From JAIQGF01 sp051006995 (lineage in GTDB: Bacteria > Acidobacteriota > Terriglobia > Terriglobales > Acidobacteriaceae): a stretch of 64,000 bases of DNA. The notes beneath the pieces were generated by a model. That model was not told where the DNA came from, did no database searches, and was given only the letters and a program-made list of their open reading frames with translations. The stretch covers positions 137,616 through 201,615 of the forward strand of contig JBPCSQ010000028.1 of assembly GCA_051006995.1 (NCBI GenBank), in the 5' to 3' direction. Positions 19,525-28,378 of this stretch are shown in pieces. The position numbers were made by a program, and so were the translations under genes. Numbering within the stretch: the first letter of the stretch is position 1; every line of letters starts with the position of its first letter.

Positions 19525-20550
19525 ATGGAAGAGAAGCAGGGCCAGGGCAAGGGCGAGGCGCCCGAAAATCAAGCGCAGCCGGAAGCGAACGAGACGACGG
19601 TCATCCGGGGCCTGGCGCCGGAAGCGCCCAAGGAAGCCCCACGCGAAATCGAGGATACCGCGGTCATCGAGGCCTTCGCGCCCGCTCCAGCCGCTCCCAA
19701 AAGAGAGATCGACGAGACCACGCGTATCGAAGCGCTGGCCGCGCCCGAACCGCCGCAGCCGGAAACATCCGCGCAGCCTCGCGAGATCAAATCGACGTCC
19801 GTAATCGAGGGCCTGACGATACCCAAGCCGGAGCCGGTGTCCAGCGCGGCGGATCTAGCACGGATCAGGCGGCGCGAGTTGCTGAAGCTGGCGCCGATTG
19901 TGCTTGCGGCAGGAGCGCTGAGCATGGCGCTGCGCGAGCGCGCATTCGATCAGGGGCTGAGCTTCAGCGATTGGGCTTCTGGGCTGCTGTTCAGCCGCCG
20001 CCGCTTGGCGCCCACCTTCGCGGACTCGCAGGTGGTCCCGTTCGAACGCTTCCCTTACAACGGCTACGACGAACTCGATCCCGGCGTAGACCTGGAGAAC
20101 TGGACCTTGACCGTCGAGGGACTGGTAAAGCAGCCGGGTGAGTACACGCTGGCACAAATCCAGAAGCTGCCGAAGATCACGCAAAACACGCGGCATGTAT
20201 GCGTGGAAGGATGGGACGCGGTGGGAAACTTCGGCGGCGCCACCGTCGCCGACTTCCTCAAGCTGGTGGGCGGGGACACGAGCGCGCGCTTTATCGAGCT
20301 GGAATGCGCCGACGATTATTACGAGTCCATTGATATGGCCTCGGCTCTGCATCCGCAGTCGCTGCTGTGTTGGGAGATGTACGGCAAGCCGCTCGACCGG
20401 GGACACGGCGCGCCGCTGCGGTTGCAAATGCCGACCAAGCTCGGCTACAAGCAGGCGAAATATCTCACCACGTTGCGCGTCACCAACGTGCTGCATGCAA
20501 AACGCGGCTACTGGGAAGACCAGGGCTATAGCTGGTTTGGCGGGCTTTAA
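19525..20550 (+). CDS. Sulfite-oxidase-fold molybdopterin oxidoreductase with TxxI-repeat N-terminal tail
   Basis: 341 residues. The catalytic region (about 165-335) is an Oxidored_molyb domain with the molybdenum-ligand Cys in RHVCVEGWDAVG and a KYLTTLRV end, as in MsrP and SorA relatives. Before it lie a membrane helix (LLKLAPIVLAAGALSMAL, about 116-135) and an unusual ~100-residue acidic, Pro/Ala-rich tail. The tail carries four copies of a short unit, T-x-x-I-E/R-G/A-L/F, with Thr at 24, 45, 65 and 91. The Moco domain should be periplasmic and the tail cytoplasmic. The next gene encodes its likely cytochrome b partner (2-bp gap). The substrate is unknown; oxidised methionine or a sulfur/nitrogen oxide is possible. 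Confidence 0.87.
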   Translation: MEEKQGQGKGEAPENQAQPEANETTVIRGLAPEAPKEAPREIEDTAVIEAFAPAPAAPKREIDETTRIEALAAPEPPQPETSAQPREIKSTSVIEGLTIPKPEPVSSAADLARIRRRELLKLAPIVLAAGALSMALRERAFDQGLSFSDWASGLLFSRRRLAPTFADSQVVPFERFPYNGYDELDPGVDLENWTLTVEGLVKQPGEYTLAQIQKLPKITQNTRHVCVEGWDAVGNFGGATVADFLKLVGGDTSARFIELECADDYYESIDMASALHPQSLLCWEMYGKPLDRGHGAPLRLQMPTKLGYKQAKYLTTLRVTNVLHAKRGYWEDQGYSWFGGL

Positions 20551-20552
20551 TC

Positions 20553-21260
20553 ATGGCGATAGCGAGCCGGGCATTTGCTCCACCGAAAATCCGCGGAGAG
20601 CACCAGGGTAAGACGACAGCTTTCGCCTATGAGCATCCCTGGGCGGTGCGCTTCTGCCATTGGGTGAACGCCATCGCGCTGGTCGGTCTCGTCGGCAGCG
20701 GGCTGCGCATCTTCCGCGCGTTTCCCAGCTTTGGACCCAAGGTGCCGCAGCAGAACCTGATCAATGTTCCGAATTCACTCACCATCGGGGGATGGCTGGG
20801 CGGCGCCTTGCGCTGGCATTTCACTTTCATGTGGTTTTTCGTCGGCACCGGTCTGCTCTACCTGATCTACCAGGTGGCCAGCGGTCACTACCGGCAAGTG
20901 CTGTTCACGCCGCGCGATGTGCGCGGCTTGTGGCCCATGGTGCGTCATTATTTTCTGTTCGGCGAAAAGCCCCCGCTCACAGAAACCTACAATCCGCTAC
21001 AAAAGCTCGCCTACACCTCGGCAATGTTTTTTGGAATGATGTCCACCGTAACCGGACTTGTGCTGTGGAAACCAGTCCAGTTCGGCTGGCTGGCGTGGCT
21101 GATGGGCGGATTCCACTTCGCGCGCGGCTGGCACTTCCTTGCCTTGTGCGTCTTTCTGGCATTTATCCCCGGACATCTGATCATGGTTTTGCTCCACGGT
21201 TTCAACAACTTCGCCAGCATGCTGCACGGCTGGAAGCGCTCTCCAGAATACTTCGACTAG
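20553..21260 (+). CDS. Cytochrome b561-type membrane subunit
   Basis: 235 residues with four main transmembrane helices. Conserved histidines (RFCHWVNA, RWHFTFMWF, FHFARGWHFLALC, FIPGHLIMVLLHG) can bind two b-hemes, as in Ni/Fe-hydrogenase or thiosulfate-reductase cytochrome b subunits. It directly follows the Moco-oxidoreductase gene and probably links it to the quinone pool. MsrQ is a different, shorter family, so this pair is distinct from the msrPQ pair at 38-39.6 kb. Confidence 0.88.
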   Translation: MAIASRAFAPPKIRGEHQGKTTAFAYEHPWAVRFCHWVNAIALVGLVGSGLRIFRAFPSFGPKVPQQNLINVPNSLTIGGWLGGALRWHFTFMWFFVGTGLLYLIYQVASGHYRQVLFTPRDVRGLWPMVRHYFLFGEKPPLTETYNPLQKLAYTSAMFFGMMSTVTGLVLWKPVQFGWLAWLMGGFHFARGWHFLALCVFLAFIPGHLIMVLLHGFNNFASMLHGWKRSPEYFD

Positions 21261-21335
21261 TGACATCTAGCTTCCAACTGTAGTACTGCTACTAGCATCA
21301 GAGCTGGGGTTCCACCTCCTCTCTGGAGTTCGCCT

Positions 21336-21545
21336 GTGACACGTCCGCGCGAGTCAGCAGAAAAGAAGAAAGAAGATCGCCCCAGCGAAAAGAGGCTCGA
21401 AGAGCTTCGTAAACTCCGCCAGGAGACGGCGGAGAAGATACGCCTCCTACTTACCGACCTGGAATCTGCTGAGCGCGACTTCGAGGCGATCACGAAGGAA
21501 CTGCAAGGAACCGTCGGCACGCCCGGCCGCGACCGCAAACACTAA
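21336..21545 (+). CDS. Small charged coiled-coil protein
   Basis: 69 residues starting at a GTG. It is almost entirely charged helix (EKKKEDRPSEKRLEELRKLRQETAEKI and a following heptad-like stretch to about residue 58), predicted as one coiled coil with a short basic C-terminus. No family is recognised. A weak GGAG lies upstream. It could be a real small protein of the kind found beside membrane redox genes, but codon pattern alone does not prove it. Confidence 0.4.
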   Translation: MTRPRESAEKKKEDRPSEKRLEELRKLRQETAEKIRLLLTDLESAERDFEAITKELQGTVGTPGRDRKH

Positions 21546-21571
21546 GACGGATTCATAGAGCTCGTTTTCCC

Positions 21572-23056
21572 CTAGGCGGACGCGCCGACTACAAACGGCC
21601 ATTCGCGGCGACGCCGCGCGCGCACCAGGTAAATGATGAGACCAGCTACCACGACCAGCACTGCATAACGCACTTCGCGCAGGAAGTTCGGCCTCTCAAT
21701 CAACACGAACAGGAAGCCGCATGTGGCCAGCAACGCCGGCAGGGGGTACAGCCACATCCGAAACGGCCGCGGCAAGTCGGGCCGGCGAATGCGCAGCACG
21801 ATGATGCCGACAGTCTGAAAAAGAAACTGCAGCATGATGCGAATCACCACCAGGGCGGCAATGATGTCGGCGAGGCGGAGAAAGCAGGCGACAATGGCGA
21901 CGGCACCGAGCGCCAGCAGCGAGATGTGCGGAAACCGGTGCTCGGAGTGGACGCGCGCGAACGCGCGGAAATAGTTGCCGTCGAGCGCGGCGGCATAGGG
22001 CACGCGCGAGTAGCCCAGCAGTAGCGAGAACACGCTCGCGAAGGCAGTCCACATAATCAGCGCGGTGACCACGTAAGCCGCCCAGTGTCCGTACACCCGC
22101 TGCATGAAAATGGAGAAAACGTAAAAGCGCGTGTCGGAGTGAGCGGCTTGGTCCAATTCCTGCCAGGGCACCACGCCAAGAATGCTGAGGTTCATCACCA
22201 CATAAATGCAGGCAACCAGCACGATGGACAGCAGCAGCGCGCGCGGGATGTTGCGCCCCGGATCCTTCACTTCCCCGCCCAGAAAGCAGACGTTGTAGTA
22301 GCCCCAATAATCGTAAGTCGCCACCAGCATGGCGCCACCAAGCCCGGTGAAGAACTCAGGCGTGAGGCGGAAGGCGCCGGCGGGAAAACTGAAAGCGCGC
22401 CCCGGGTTGAAGTGCGTCACCCCGGCAAAGATGACCCACGCGACGGTGAGGATCACGCCGACCCAAAGCCAGCGCGACAACGCGGCAATGACGGTGATGC
22501 GGCGGTACAGCAGGACGACGGCCACCAAAACCGCAGCAATGGCGACGAATGTTCCGGCACTCACGACGGCGCTGGCCTCGATCGGTCCGAGCAGTGGGAT
22601 GATGGCGCGGAAATTGTGCGCTGCCACGGTGCGCTCCAGCGCCGGCGAAAAGAATCCGGCGTAGCGGGCCAGGCCCACGCATCCGGAGGCGATGGAAAGC
22701 GGCGCGCTGAACGAGAGTTGCCAGATGAATAAAAACGAGATCAGCCGGCCGAGACGGTTGGGCCCATAGATCTCGTTGAGGTAGCGGTAGGAGCCGCCCG
22801 AACCCGGCATGGCGGCGCCGAGTTCGGCCCAGACCAGCCCATCGCAGATGGCGAAGATGGCGCCGAAGATCCAGCCCAGCATCGCCTGCGGGCCGCCCAT
22901 GGCGCTGATGATGAGTGGCATGGTGATGAATGGCCCCACGCCGATCATGTCAATCATGTTCAGGGCGGTGGCCTCGGGCAAGCCCACAGCGCGAATCAGT
23001 CCCGAGTCGCGAGACGCGAATCCCGCTTGCTCGCCGTCATTGGCGGACGAGCTCAT
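21572..23056 (-). CDS. APC-superfamily amino acid permease
   Basis: 494 residues and about 12 hydrophobic helices. The first helix begins GLPEATALNMIDMIGVGPFITMP, the APC-family G-x-G-I/F-x-x-P substrate-backbone motif. Helix 3 has GSGGSYRYLNEIYG, also typical (GxGGxYxYL). These carriers take up amino acids by proton symport or exchange; the substrate is not predictable. The start overlaps the PIG-L stop by 4 bp (ATGA), so translation is coupled and uptake may be linked to the hydrolase. Confidence 0.9.
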   Translation of the reverse strand: MSSSANDGEQAGFASRDSGLIRAVGLPEATALNMIDMIGVGPFITMPLIISAMGGPQAMLGWIFGAIFAICDGLVWAELGAAMPGSGGSYRYLNEIYGPNRLGRLISFLFIWQLSFSAPLSIASGCVGLARYAGFFSPALERTVAAHNFRAIIPLLGPIEASAVVSAGTFVAIAAVLVAVVLLYRRITVIAALSRWLWVGVILTVAWVIFAGVTHFNPGRAFSFPAGAFRLTPEFFTGLGGAMLVATYDYWGYYNVCFLGGEVKDPGRNIPRALLLSIVLVACIYVVMNLSILGVVPWQELDQAAHSDTRFYVFSIFMQRVYGHWAAYVVTALIMWTAFASVFSLLLGYSRVPYAAALDGNYFRAFARVHSEHRFPHISLLALGAVAIVACFLRLADIIAALVVIRIMLQFLFQTVGIIVLRIRRPDLPRPFRMWLYPLPALLATCGFLFVLIERPNFLREVRYAVLVVVAGLIIYLVRARRRREWPFVVGASA

Positions 23057-25722
23057 TTCGCCGATGCGCTAAGCAGATTCACAAACAGCCGTACCGCGCC
23101 GGGAACGCCTGCGGGCAACTGCCGGAAGAATGCGTAGCCGGTATAGATGTACAGACCTTTACCATAGGGCGCGGCCAGCATTCCGCCTTCCCGCGCGGGC
23201 TCGCCGGGATCGTGCGAGGAGAGTAGCGGCTTGAAGTGCGGGTCCCACGAGGTCATGAAATAAAGACCGCGCTCCTGCACCCAGGCGTTGAAGTCGCGGG
23301 CGCTGATCGGGTTGGGCGAATGGAACAGCGGGCTGGCGGGATCCAGGATCTCGACCGGCGCTTCCTCTACGGTCACGCGGTCGTAACCGAGCGTCGCGGG
23401 ATACGGCGTGAAGTGGCCGGCATTGAACACGCCCATCGAGGCGTTGTACTGCACCAGAAGCGTGCCGCCATTGTGCACGAACTCCAGCAGACGGCGGTTG
23501 TACTCGCGCACGTCGGTGCGAACGTCGTAAGCGCGGATGCCGAGCACGATGGTTTGGAAGCGGCTGAGGTCACCCGAAGCCAGCTCACCGGCGGAAATGA
23601 TTTCGGTGCGGATGCCGAGCTGCTGCAGGACGGCGGGAATTTCGTCGCCCGCGCCCATGATGTATCCCACGTGGAGGCCGGCTGGTACTTCCACATCCAC
23701 GGCGCTGATGCGCTGCTGCGCCGGGCGATAGTAATAGAACTCGCCGACGTCATGCCGTCCGATGATTTCGTAACCTTCCTTGTACTGCTTGCCCTGATAT
23801 TCGAGCCAGGCGCTCAGCGGGTACACGCCTTCACGCAACAGTGGCGTCTGCACCTGGAACCCGAAATTCTTGTACTCCGATTCAGTGGTGAAGTCGGCGG
23901 GTTGCGATGCCGGCGCCAGTTGCCATCCCTCGGGCGCGTGCAAATGCACCGTGCTGTGCGCGGCGCCATTCACGTCGTTCCGTACGCCCACGTTGATTGT
24001 CAGCGGGCCGGTGCGGTGGGTCGAGATCACTTGCACGGGCGGTTCGAGTTCTACGGAAAGCGGCGGACCGACTGCCAGCGGGCGCTGCAGTTGGCCGAAG
24101 GTGGGGTCAATCCACTTCACCTGCACCAGCGAAGTGAGCGCTGCGTCCGAATCGCCGACCGCAAAAACGGCTCGCGCGCTCAATGGGTAGGGCGGCAGCG
24201 CGAGCATCGCGTACTGCGGCTGGTCAATGTCGTACAGGCTTTGCTGCGGATCGCTCCGGTGCCAGTAGGGCCGCGTGTAACCTGCGTCGGCGGGAACCGT
24301 CACGCGGAACTGCGCCCAGGCCTGCTGGTTGGCCGCCAGCGTCCCGAGTTGCGATTTCACCTTCTCGACCCGCCAACCCTGCGGTGCATAAAGCTCGATG
24401 TCCTTCGCTGCGACGGCTGCGGCGCTGCGATTGTAGAGGCGCGCGGTGACGGTGAAGATCTGGCCCGGCACCGCCATGAGGAAGGTCTGTTCCTGCCGGA
24501 AAAAGCCGAAGACGGTCTGCTCTCGTTCCGCATCCACCGAAGCCTGCAATGTCGCGCCGAGCGCAAGGCCTATCGCCTCTTCGAGTTGCTGCCGCTTGTC
24601 TTCCAACTCGTGCAGCACCTCCGCTTTCGGACCGGCCGGTAGATCTAGAGGGCGAAGTTGCTCGATCACCGAGTTCAGCCGTCTCAGCGCCTGCGCCAGC
24701 GGCGCCGCAGATGGCGAGGCATCGTTTGCCCGGAACAGAGAAGCGGCTTGGTCAATGGAACCGGCGATTTCGGTCAAAACAGGCCGCAGAAATGAAGCCT
24801 TCTTCTCTTCCGGCCCCAGCCGGGCAGCGAGTCCGGCGAGGGAGGTATCAACGCCGTCGAAAAAACTCTTCTCCTCGCCCACGGGCTGTGGCGGCACGCT
24901 GTCCACCAGCTTGTACGTGCGGAAGATGTCACCGACAGGATTGTAAAATCCGCCGACGCCTTGCGACATCTGGTGCTTCAGTCCCTCGGTGGCAAACTGC
25001 GCGTACGACATGCCCAGGATTGGATCGTAGGCTCCCGTATTCAGCTTGAGCGTGCCTTCTTCGCCCCGCACATTGCCGATGTAGAGTTTCTTCGCCTGCC
25101 AGGGCAGGAGGCCGGCGGCAATCTGCTCCGGAAAACGTTTCGGGTCGGCGGCAGCGCGAAACGCCTCGCGTGACAAAATGCCCGCAACTTGATGCTGGCC
25201 GTGGCCGTCGCGCGGACTTCCGTCGAAACGGGAGACAATGACATCGGGGCGGAAGCTGCGGATGACGCGCACCATGTCGGCCAGAGCGGCATCATGCCCG
25301 CCCCATTTCTGAAACGTTTCGTCCGGCGTCTTGGAGTACCCGAAGTCCACAACGCGGCTGAAGCGCTGCTCGACGCCGTAGTAGCGGTCGGCCTCCAGCA
25401 GCTCGAGTGTGCGCAGGATGCCAAGCTCATCGAACAATGCGGCGCCGAACTTGTTTTGTCCGCCCTCGCCCCGGTTGAGAGTCAACATAATGGTTTCCAC
25501 GCCCTGCCCGCGCGATTCATACGCCAGCATGCTGCCATCGTCGTCGTCGGGATGGGCGGTCGTGTGCAGCAGGCGCGCGGTAGTGCGCAGGCGCTGGAAC
25601 ATTTGCGCCAGCGCCATCGAACCGCAGTCCTGCGCAGGAATTTCCTGGGCGTGCAGAGACACGCCGGCCAGAACGGCAACCGCCTGAAGGACGGATAGGA
25701 ACCGCCTGATGTTGAGGCGCAT
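23053..25722 (-). CDS. Exported PIG-L (LmbE-like) deacetylase with large C-terminal extension
   Basis: 889 residues with a signal peptide (FLSVLQAVAVLAGVSLHAQ). The PIG-L domain at about 50-260 has the metal motif AHPDDDD, the NRGEGG segment and DGHGQHQVAG. Family members de-N-acetylate GlcNAc conjugates with zinc. The middle region (about 400-640) looks like beta-sandwich NEW3-type repeats. The end (about 660-889) resembles a class I glutamine-amidotransferase-like domain without a visible nucleophile motif (GIRAYDVRTDVREYNRRLL). This long form is common in Acidobacteriota and Bacteroidota. A role on extracellular amino sugars is inferred. Four-bp overlap with the following permease. Confidence 0.88.
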   Translation of the reverse strand: MRLNIRRFLSVLQAVAVLAGVSLHAQEIPAQDCGSMALAQMFQRLRTTARLLHTTAHPDDDDGSMLAYESRGQGVETIMLTLNRGEGGQNKFGAALFDELGILRTLELLEADRYYGVEQRFSRVVDFGYSKTPDETFQKWGGHDAALADMVRVIRSFRPDVIVSRFDGSPRDGHGQHQVAGILSREAFRAAADPKRFPEQIAAGLLPWQAKKLYIGNVRGEEGTLKLNTGAYDPILGMSYAQFATEGLKHQMSQGVGGFYNPVGDIFRTYKLVDSVPPQPVGEEKSFFDGVDTSLAGLAARLGPEEKKASFLRPVLTEIAGSIDQAASLFRANDASPSAAPLAQALRRLNSVIEQLRPLDLPAGPKAEVLHELEDKRQQLEEAIGLALGATLQASVDAEREQTVFGFFRQEQTFLMAVPGQIFTVTARLYNRSAAAVAAKDIELYAPQGWRVEKVKSQLGTLAANQQAWAQFRVTVPADAGYTRPYWHRSDPQQSLYDIDQPQYAMLALPPYPLSARAVFAVGDSDAALTSLVQVKWIDPTFGQLQRPLAVGPPLSVELEPPVQVISTHRTGPLTINVGVRNDVNGAAHSTVHLHAPEGWQLAPASQPADFTTESEYKNFGFQVQTPLLREGVYPLSAWLEYQGKQYKEGYEIIGRHDVGEFYYYRPAQQRISAVDVEVPAGLHVGYIMGAGDEIPAVLQQLGIRTEIISAGELASGDLSRFQTIVLGIRAYDVRTDVREYNRRLLEFVHNGGTLLVQYNASMGVFNAGHFTPYPATLGYDRVTVEEAPVEILDPASPLFHSPNPISARDFNAWVQERGLYFMTSWDPHFKPLLSSHDPGEPAREGGMLAAPYGKGLYIYTGYAFFRQLPAGVPGAVRLFVNLLSASAK

Positions 25723-25777
25723 GGAATCTCCCGGTGAACATTAGCAGATGAGCCGGGAGCGCGTTGCGGTGCAGAAT

Positions 25778-26452
25778 TCAGGCTTCCAGAAGACCGGTGT
25801 AGACGGCCATCCCCACGACAGCATCCACCCCCATGGCGTCGAGCGCGTCCACCTCTTCGCGGGAGCGAATGCCGCCGGCAACGATAAGCTTGCTGGAAGT
25901 CGCCTGGCGGAGCTCGCGGACGGTCGCAAGCGGCAGGCCCTGCATCAGGCCCTCCGTGTCAATGTGTGTGTAGAGGAAGCAGCCGCACCACGGGTTGAGG
26001 TCACGCAGCATGGTGAGCGGCGCCACGGCAGACAGTTCGCGCCACCCGCGCACCGCCACCCGGCCTCCCCGCGAGTCCAACGCCGCGATGAGGCGGTCTG
26101 CGCCGATCGCCTGCGAAAGCCGGGCTGCAAACTCAACATCCACCGAACCATCGCGCAGCAGCGCCGATCCGGCAATGACCTTGTGCGCACCCGCGGCGAG
26201 GATCTGTTGCGCCGTCTCCACGGTTCGTATGCCGCCACCAACCTGGCAAGGCAGCCGGCCTGTGAGCTGCGTCACCAGACCACGGTTGTCCCCGCGGCCC
26301 AAGGCCGCATCCAGGTCGATGACCTGCACCAGCGGATATTTTGAAAAGCGCTGGATCCAATAATCGAAGTCGGAAAATTCCAGAGCCTTGCGTTCGCCCT
26401 GTACCAGTTGGACGATTTTCCCGCCCATGAGATCCATCGAGGGAATCAGCAC
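25778..26452 (-). CDS. hisA: Phosphoribosylformimino-AICAR isomerase HisA
   Basis: 224 residues, slightly short for HisA (about 240). It catalyses the Amadori rearrangement of ProFAR to PRFAR in histidine synthesis. The half-barrels are clear: IPSMDLMGGKIVQLVQG with the catalytic Asp, VGGGIRT phosphate loop, ALDSRGG with the second acid, VAGGIRS. The usual DG-containing loop reads YTHIDTEG. The start is a GTG at 26452 with GAGG 6 nt upstream. The hisF stop overlaps this start by 7 bp. Last gene of the his run; no terminator is obvious before the PIG-L gene 55 bp on. Confidence 0.93.
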   Translation of the reverse strand: MLIPSMDLMGGKIVQLVQGERKALEFSDFDYWIQRFSKYPLVQVIDLDAALGRGDNRGLVTQLTGRLPCQVGGGIRTVETAQQILAAGAHKVIAGSALLRDGSVDVEFAARLSQAIGADRLIAALDSRGGRVAVRGWRELSAVAPLTMLRDLNPWCGCFLYTHIDTEGLMQGLPLATVRELRQATSSKLIVAGGIRSREEVDALDAMGVDAVVGMAVYTGLLEA

Positions 26453-27210
26453 GGAAACCTCACCGGAATGGACGAGGCGCGCAGCTCCTGCTTGAGTTGG
26501 CGGATGTCGTGAATGCCGAAATGAAAGATGGACGCGGCGAGCGCGGCGTCGGCAGAGCCCTGCGTAAAAACCTCCACGAAGTGTTGCACCGACCCGGCGC
26601 CGCCGGAGGCAATCACCGGGATGGAGACGCGCGCTTCCACCGCAGCGGTCAAAGCGCAGTCGAACCCGGCGCGAGTGCCGTCGCGATCCATGGAAGTCAG
26701 CAGAATTTCGCCGGCCCCACGCTGCTCGGCTTCGCTGGCCCAATCGCAAGCATCGAGCGCGGTTGCGGTTCGACCGCCGGTCACATAAACAAGGTGCCGG
26801 CCTTCCCCCGCGGACTTGGCGTCAACGGCGACCACCACCGCCTGCGAGCCGAACCGCCCGGCAATTTCGCTGATCAACGCCGGGTTGCGCACCGCGGCGG
26901 AGTTAATTGCGATCTTGTCCGCGCCGGCGTCAAACACGGCGCAGGCTTGCTCCAACGAGCGGATGCCGCCGCCGACCGTGAACGGGATGAACAGCTCGCG
27001 TGCGGTGCGCCGCACCGTGTCGAGCAAAGTCTGCCGGCCCTGGTGGGTGGCGGTGATGTCCAGCAGCACGACCTCGTCCGCCCCGTGATCGGCGTGCGCG
27101 GCAGCAAGCTCGGCAGGATCGCCGGCATCGCGCAGCTCGAGGAAGCGCGTCCCCTTCACCACGCGACCCGCGTCCACGTCGAGACAAGCGATGATGCGCT
27201 TGGTCAGCAT
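26446..27210 (-). CDS. hisF: Imidazole glycerol phosphate synthase cyclase subunit HisF
   Basis: 254 residues, standard length. It forms IGP and AICAR from PRFAR using ammonia from HisH. The TIM barrel shows IIACLDVDAGRVVKG with catalytic Asp, FTVGGGIRS, LTSMDRDGTRAGF with the second catalytic Asp, and IASGGAG. The ATG at 27210 overlaps the hisH stop by 7 bp, which suits equimolar HisF-HisH production. Confidence 0.96.
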   Translation of the reverse strand: MLTKRIIACLDVDAGRVVKGTRFLELRDAGDPAELAAAHADHGADEVVLLDITATHQGRQTLLDTVRRTARELFIPFTVGGGIRSLEQACAVFDAGADKIAINSAAVRNPALISEIAGRFGSQAVVVAVDAKSAGEGRHLVYVTGGRTATALDACDWASEAEQRGAGEILLTSMDRDGTRAGFDCALTAAVEARVSIPVIASGGAGSVQHFVEVFTQGSADAALAASIFHFGIHDIRQLKQELRASSIPVRFPC

Positions 27211-27794
27211 TGCAGGAAGTTCCCCAGCAAGTGCAGGCCTGCCGCGCCGGATTTTTCGGGATGAAATTGCGCGCCGAAGATATTGTCGCGCTCTACCGCG
27301 CCGGCGAACTCGCCTCCATATTCGGTTTGCCCAATGGCGCCCTGGACCAGTGGCGCACGGTAGGAATGCGTGTAATAAACAAAACACTGCGGGTCCATGC
27401 CGCGCAGCAGGCGCGACTCCCCGTTGTGGCGCACTGCGTTCCAGCCAACGTGCGGAACCTTGACGGCCTTGGGGAAACGCGCGCAGCTTCCCGGGAAGAC
27501 GGCCAGCCCGAGTACGCCGGGCGCTTCTTCGCTGCCTTCAAACAGCCACTGCATGCCCACGCAGATTCCCAGGAACGGCACGCCGCGCGCTAGGGCCTGC
27601 TCGATCGCAGCGCGCACACCGGACTGCTCCAGAGATAAGGTGGTGTGAAAGTTGCCGACGCCGGGCAGCACCAGCCGCGAAGACCGCGCCACCACATCCG
27701 GATCGCTGGTGACCTCGGTCACACATCCGAGGTACGCGAAGGCCTTCTGCACCGACGCGAGATTGCCCGCCTTGTAATCCACGATGGTGATCAC
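27204..27794 (-). CDS. hisH: Imidazole glycerol phosphate synthase glutaminase subunit HisH
   Basis: 196 residues. Class I amidotransferase supplying ammonia to HisF. Visible elements are VDYKAGNLASV, PGVGNF, the nucleophile elbow GICVGMQ and the His-Glu pair in AQFHPEKSG. The start overlaps the end of hisB by 4 bp. Confidence 0.96.
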   Translation of the reverse strand: MITIVDYKAGNLASVQKAFAYLGCVTEVTSDPDVVARSSRLVLPGVGNFHTTLSLEQSGVRAAIEQALARGVPFLGICVGMQWLFEGSEEAPGVLGLAVFPGSCARFPKAVKVPHVGWNAVRHNGESRLLRGMDPQCFVYYTHSYRAPLVQGAIGQTEYGGEFAGAVERDNIFGAQFHPEKSGAAGLHLLGNFLQC

Positions 27795-28378
27795 AGCAGC
27801 CCCTTGGTGCTGGGTAGCATGCGCGCCAGCCGCTTCTCGCGCGAGCAGGCGACTCGCACCGCCCGCGCAAATGCCTTGAATAGCGCCTCAATCTTGTGGT
27901 GGCTGGAGCGGCCGTACATCACCTTCAAATGCACGTTGGCGCGCGCGCCGCGCGCCAACCCCTCGAAGAAATCGTGCACCAGTTCCGATTGCAGATCGCC
28001 GACAAGCCGCGCGCGCACCTTGGTCTCAACCACTGCCTGTGCGCGGCCGCCGAAGTCCACGGCAGCCACCGCCAATGTTTCGTCCATCGGCATCACGAAG
28101 TAGCCGGCGCGCAGGATTCCCCTTTTTGTTCCGAGTGCACGGTCAAAAGCTTCGCCCAGCGCGATGCCGACATCCTCGACGGTGTGGTGCTGGTCCACCG
28201 CAAGATCACCGGTGGCGATCAGATCGAGATCAAGTGCGCCGTGACGGGCCACCAGCTCCAGCATATGGTCGAGAAAGTGAATGCCAGTCGAGACGCGATA
28301 CTTGCCGCTTCCCTCCAGGGTTAAAGCGATGCGAATCTCAGTTTCATTCGTCTTGCGATGTAGCCGCGCGCGCCTCAT
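27791..28378 (-). CDS. hisB: Imidazoleglycerol-phosphate dehydratase HisB (monofunctional)
   Basis: 195 residues, the monofunctional form without the phosphatase domain of enteric HisB. Manganese-binding histidine clusters are seen in GIHFLDHMLELVARHG and DQHHTVEDVGI, with a second pair near YGRSSHHKIEALFKA. It dehydrates IGP to imidazole-acetol phosphate. Overlaps hisC and hisH by 4 bp each. Confidence 0.96.
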   Translation of the reverse strand: MRRARLHRKTNETEIRIALTLEGSGKYRVSTGIHFLDHMLELVARHGALDLDLIATGDLAVDQHHTVEDVGIALGEAFDRALGTKRGILRAGYFVMPMDETLAVAAVDFGGRAQAVVETKVRARLVGDLQSELVHDFFEGLARGARANVHLKVMYGRSSHHKIEALFKAFARAVRVACSREKRLARMLPSTKGLL

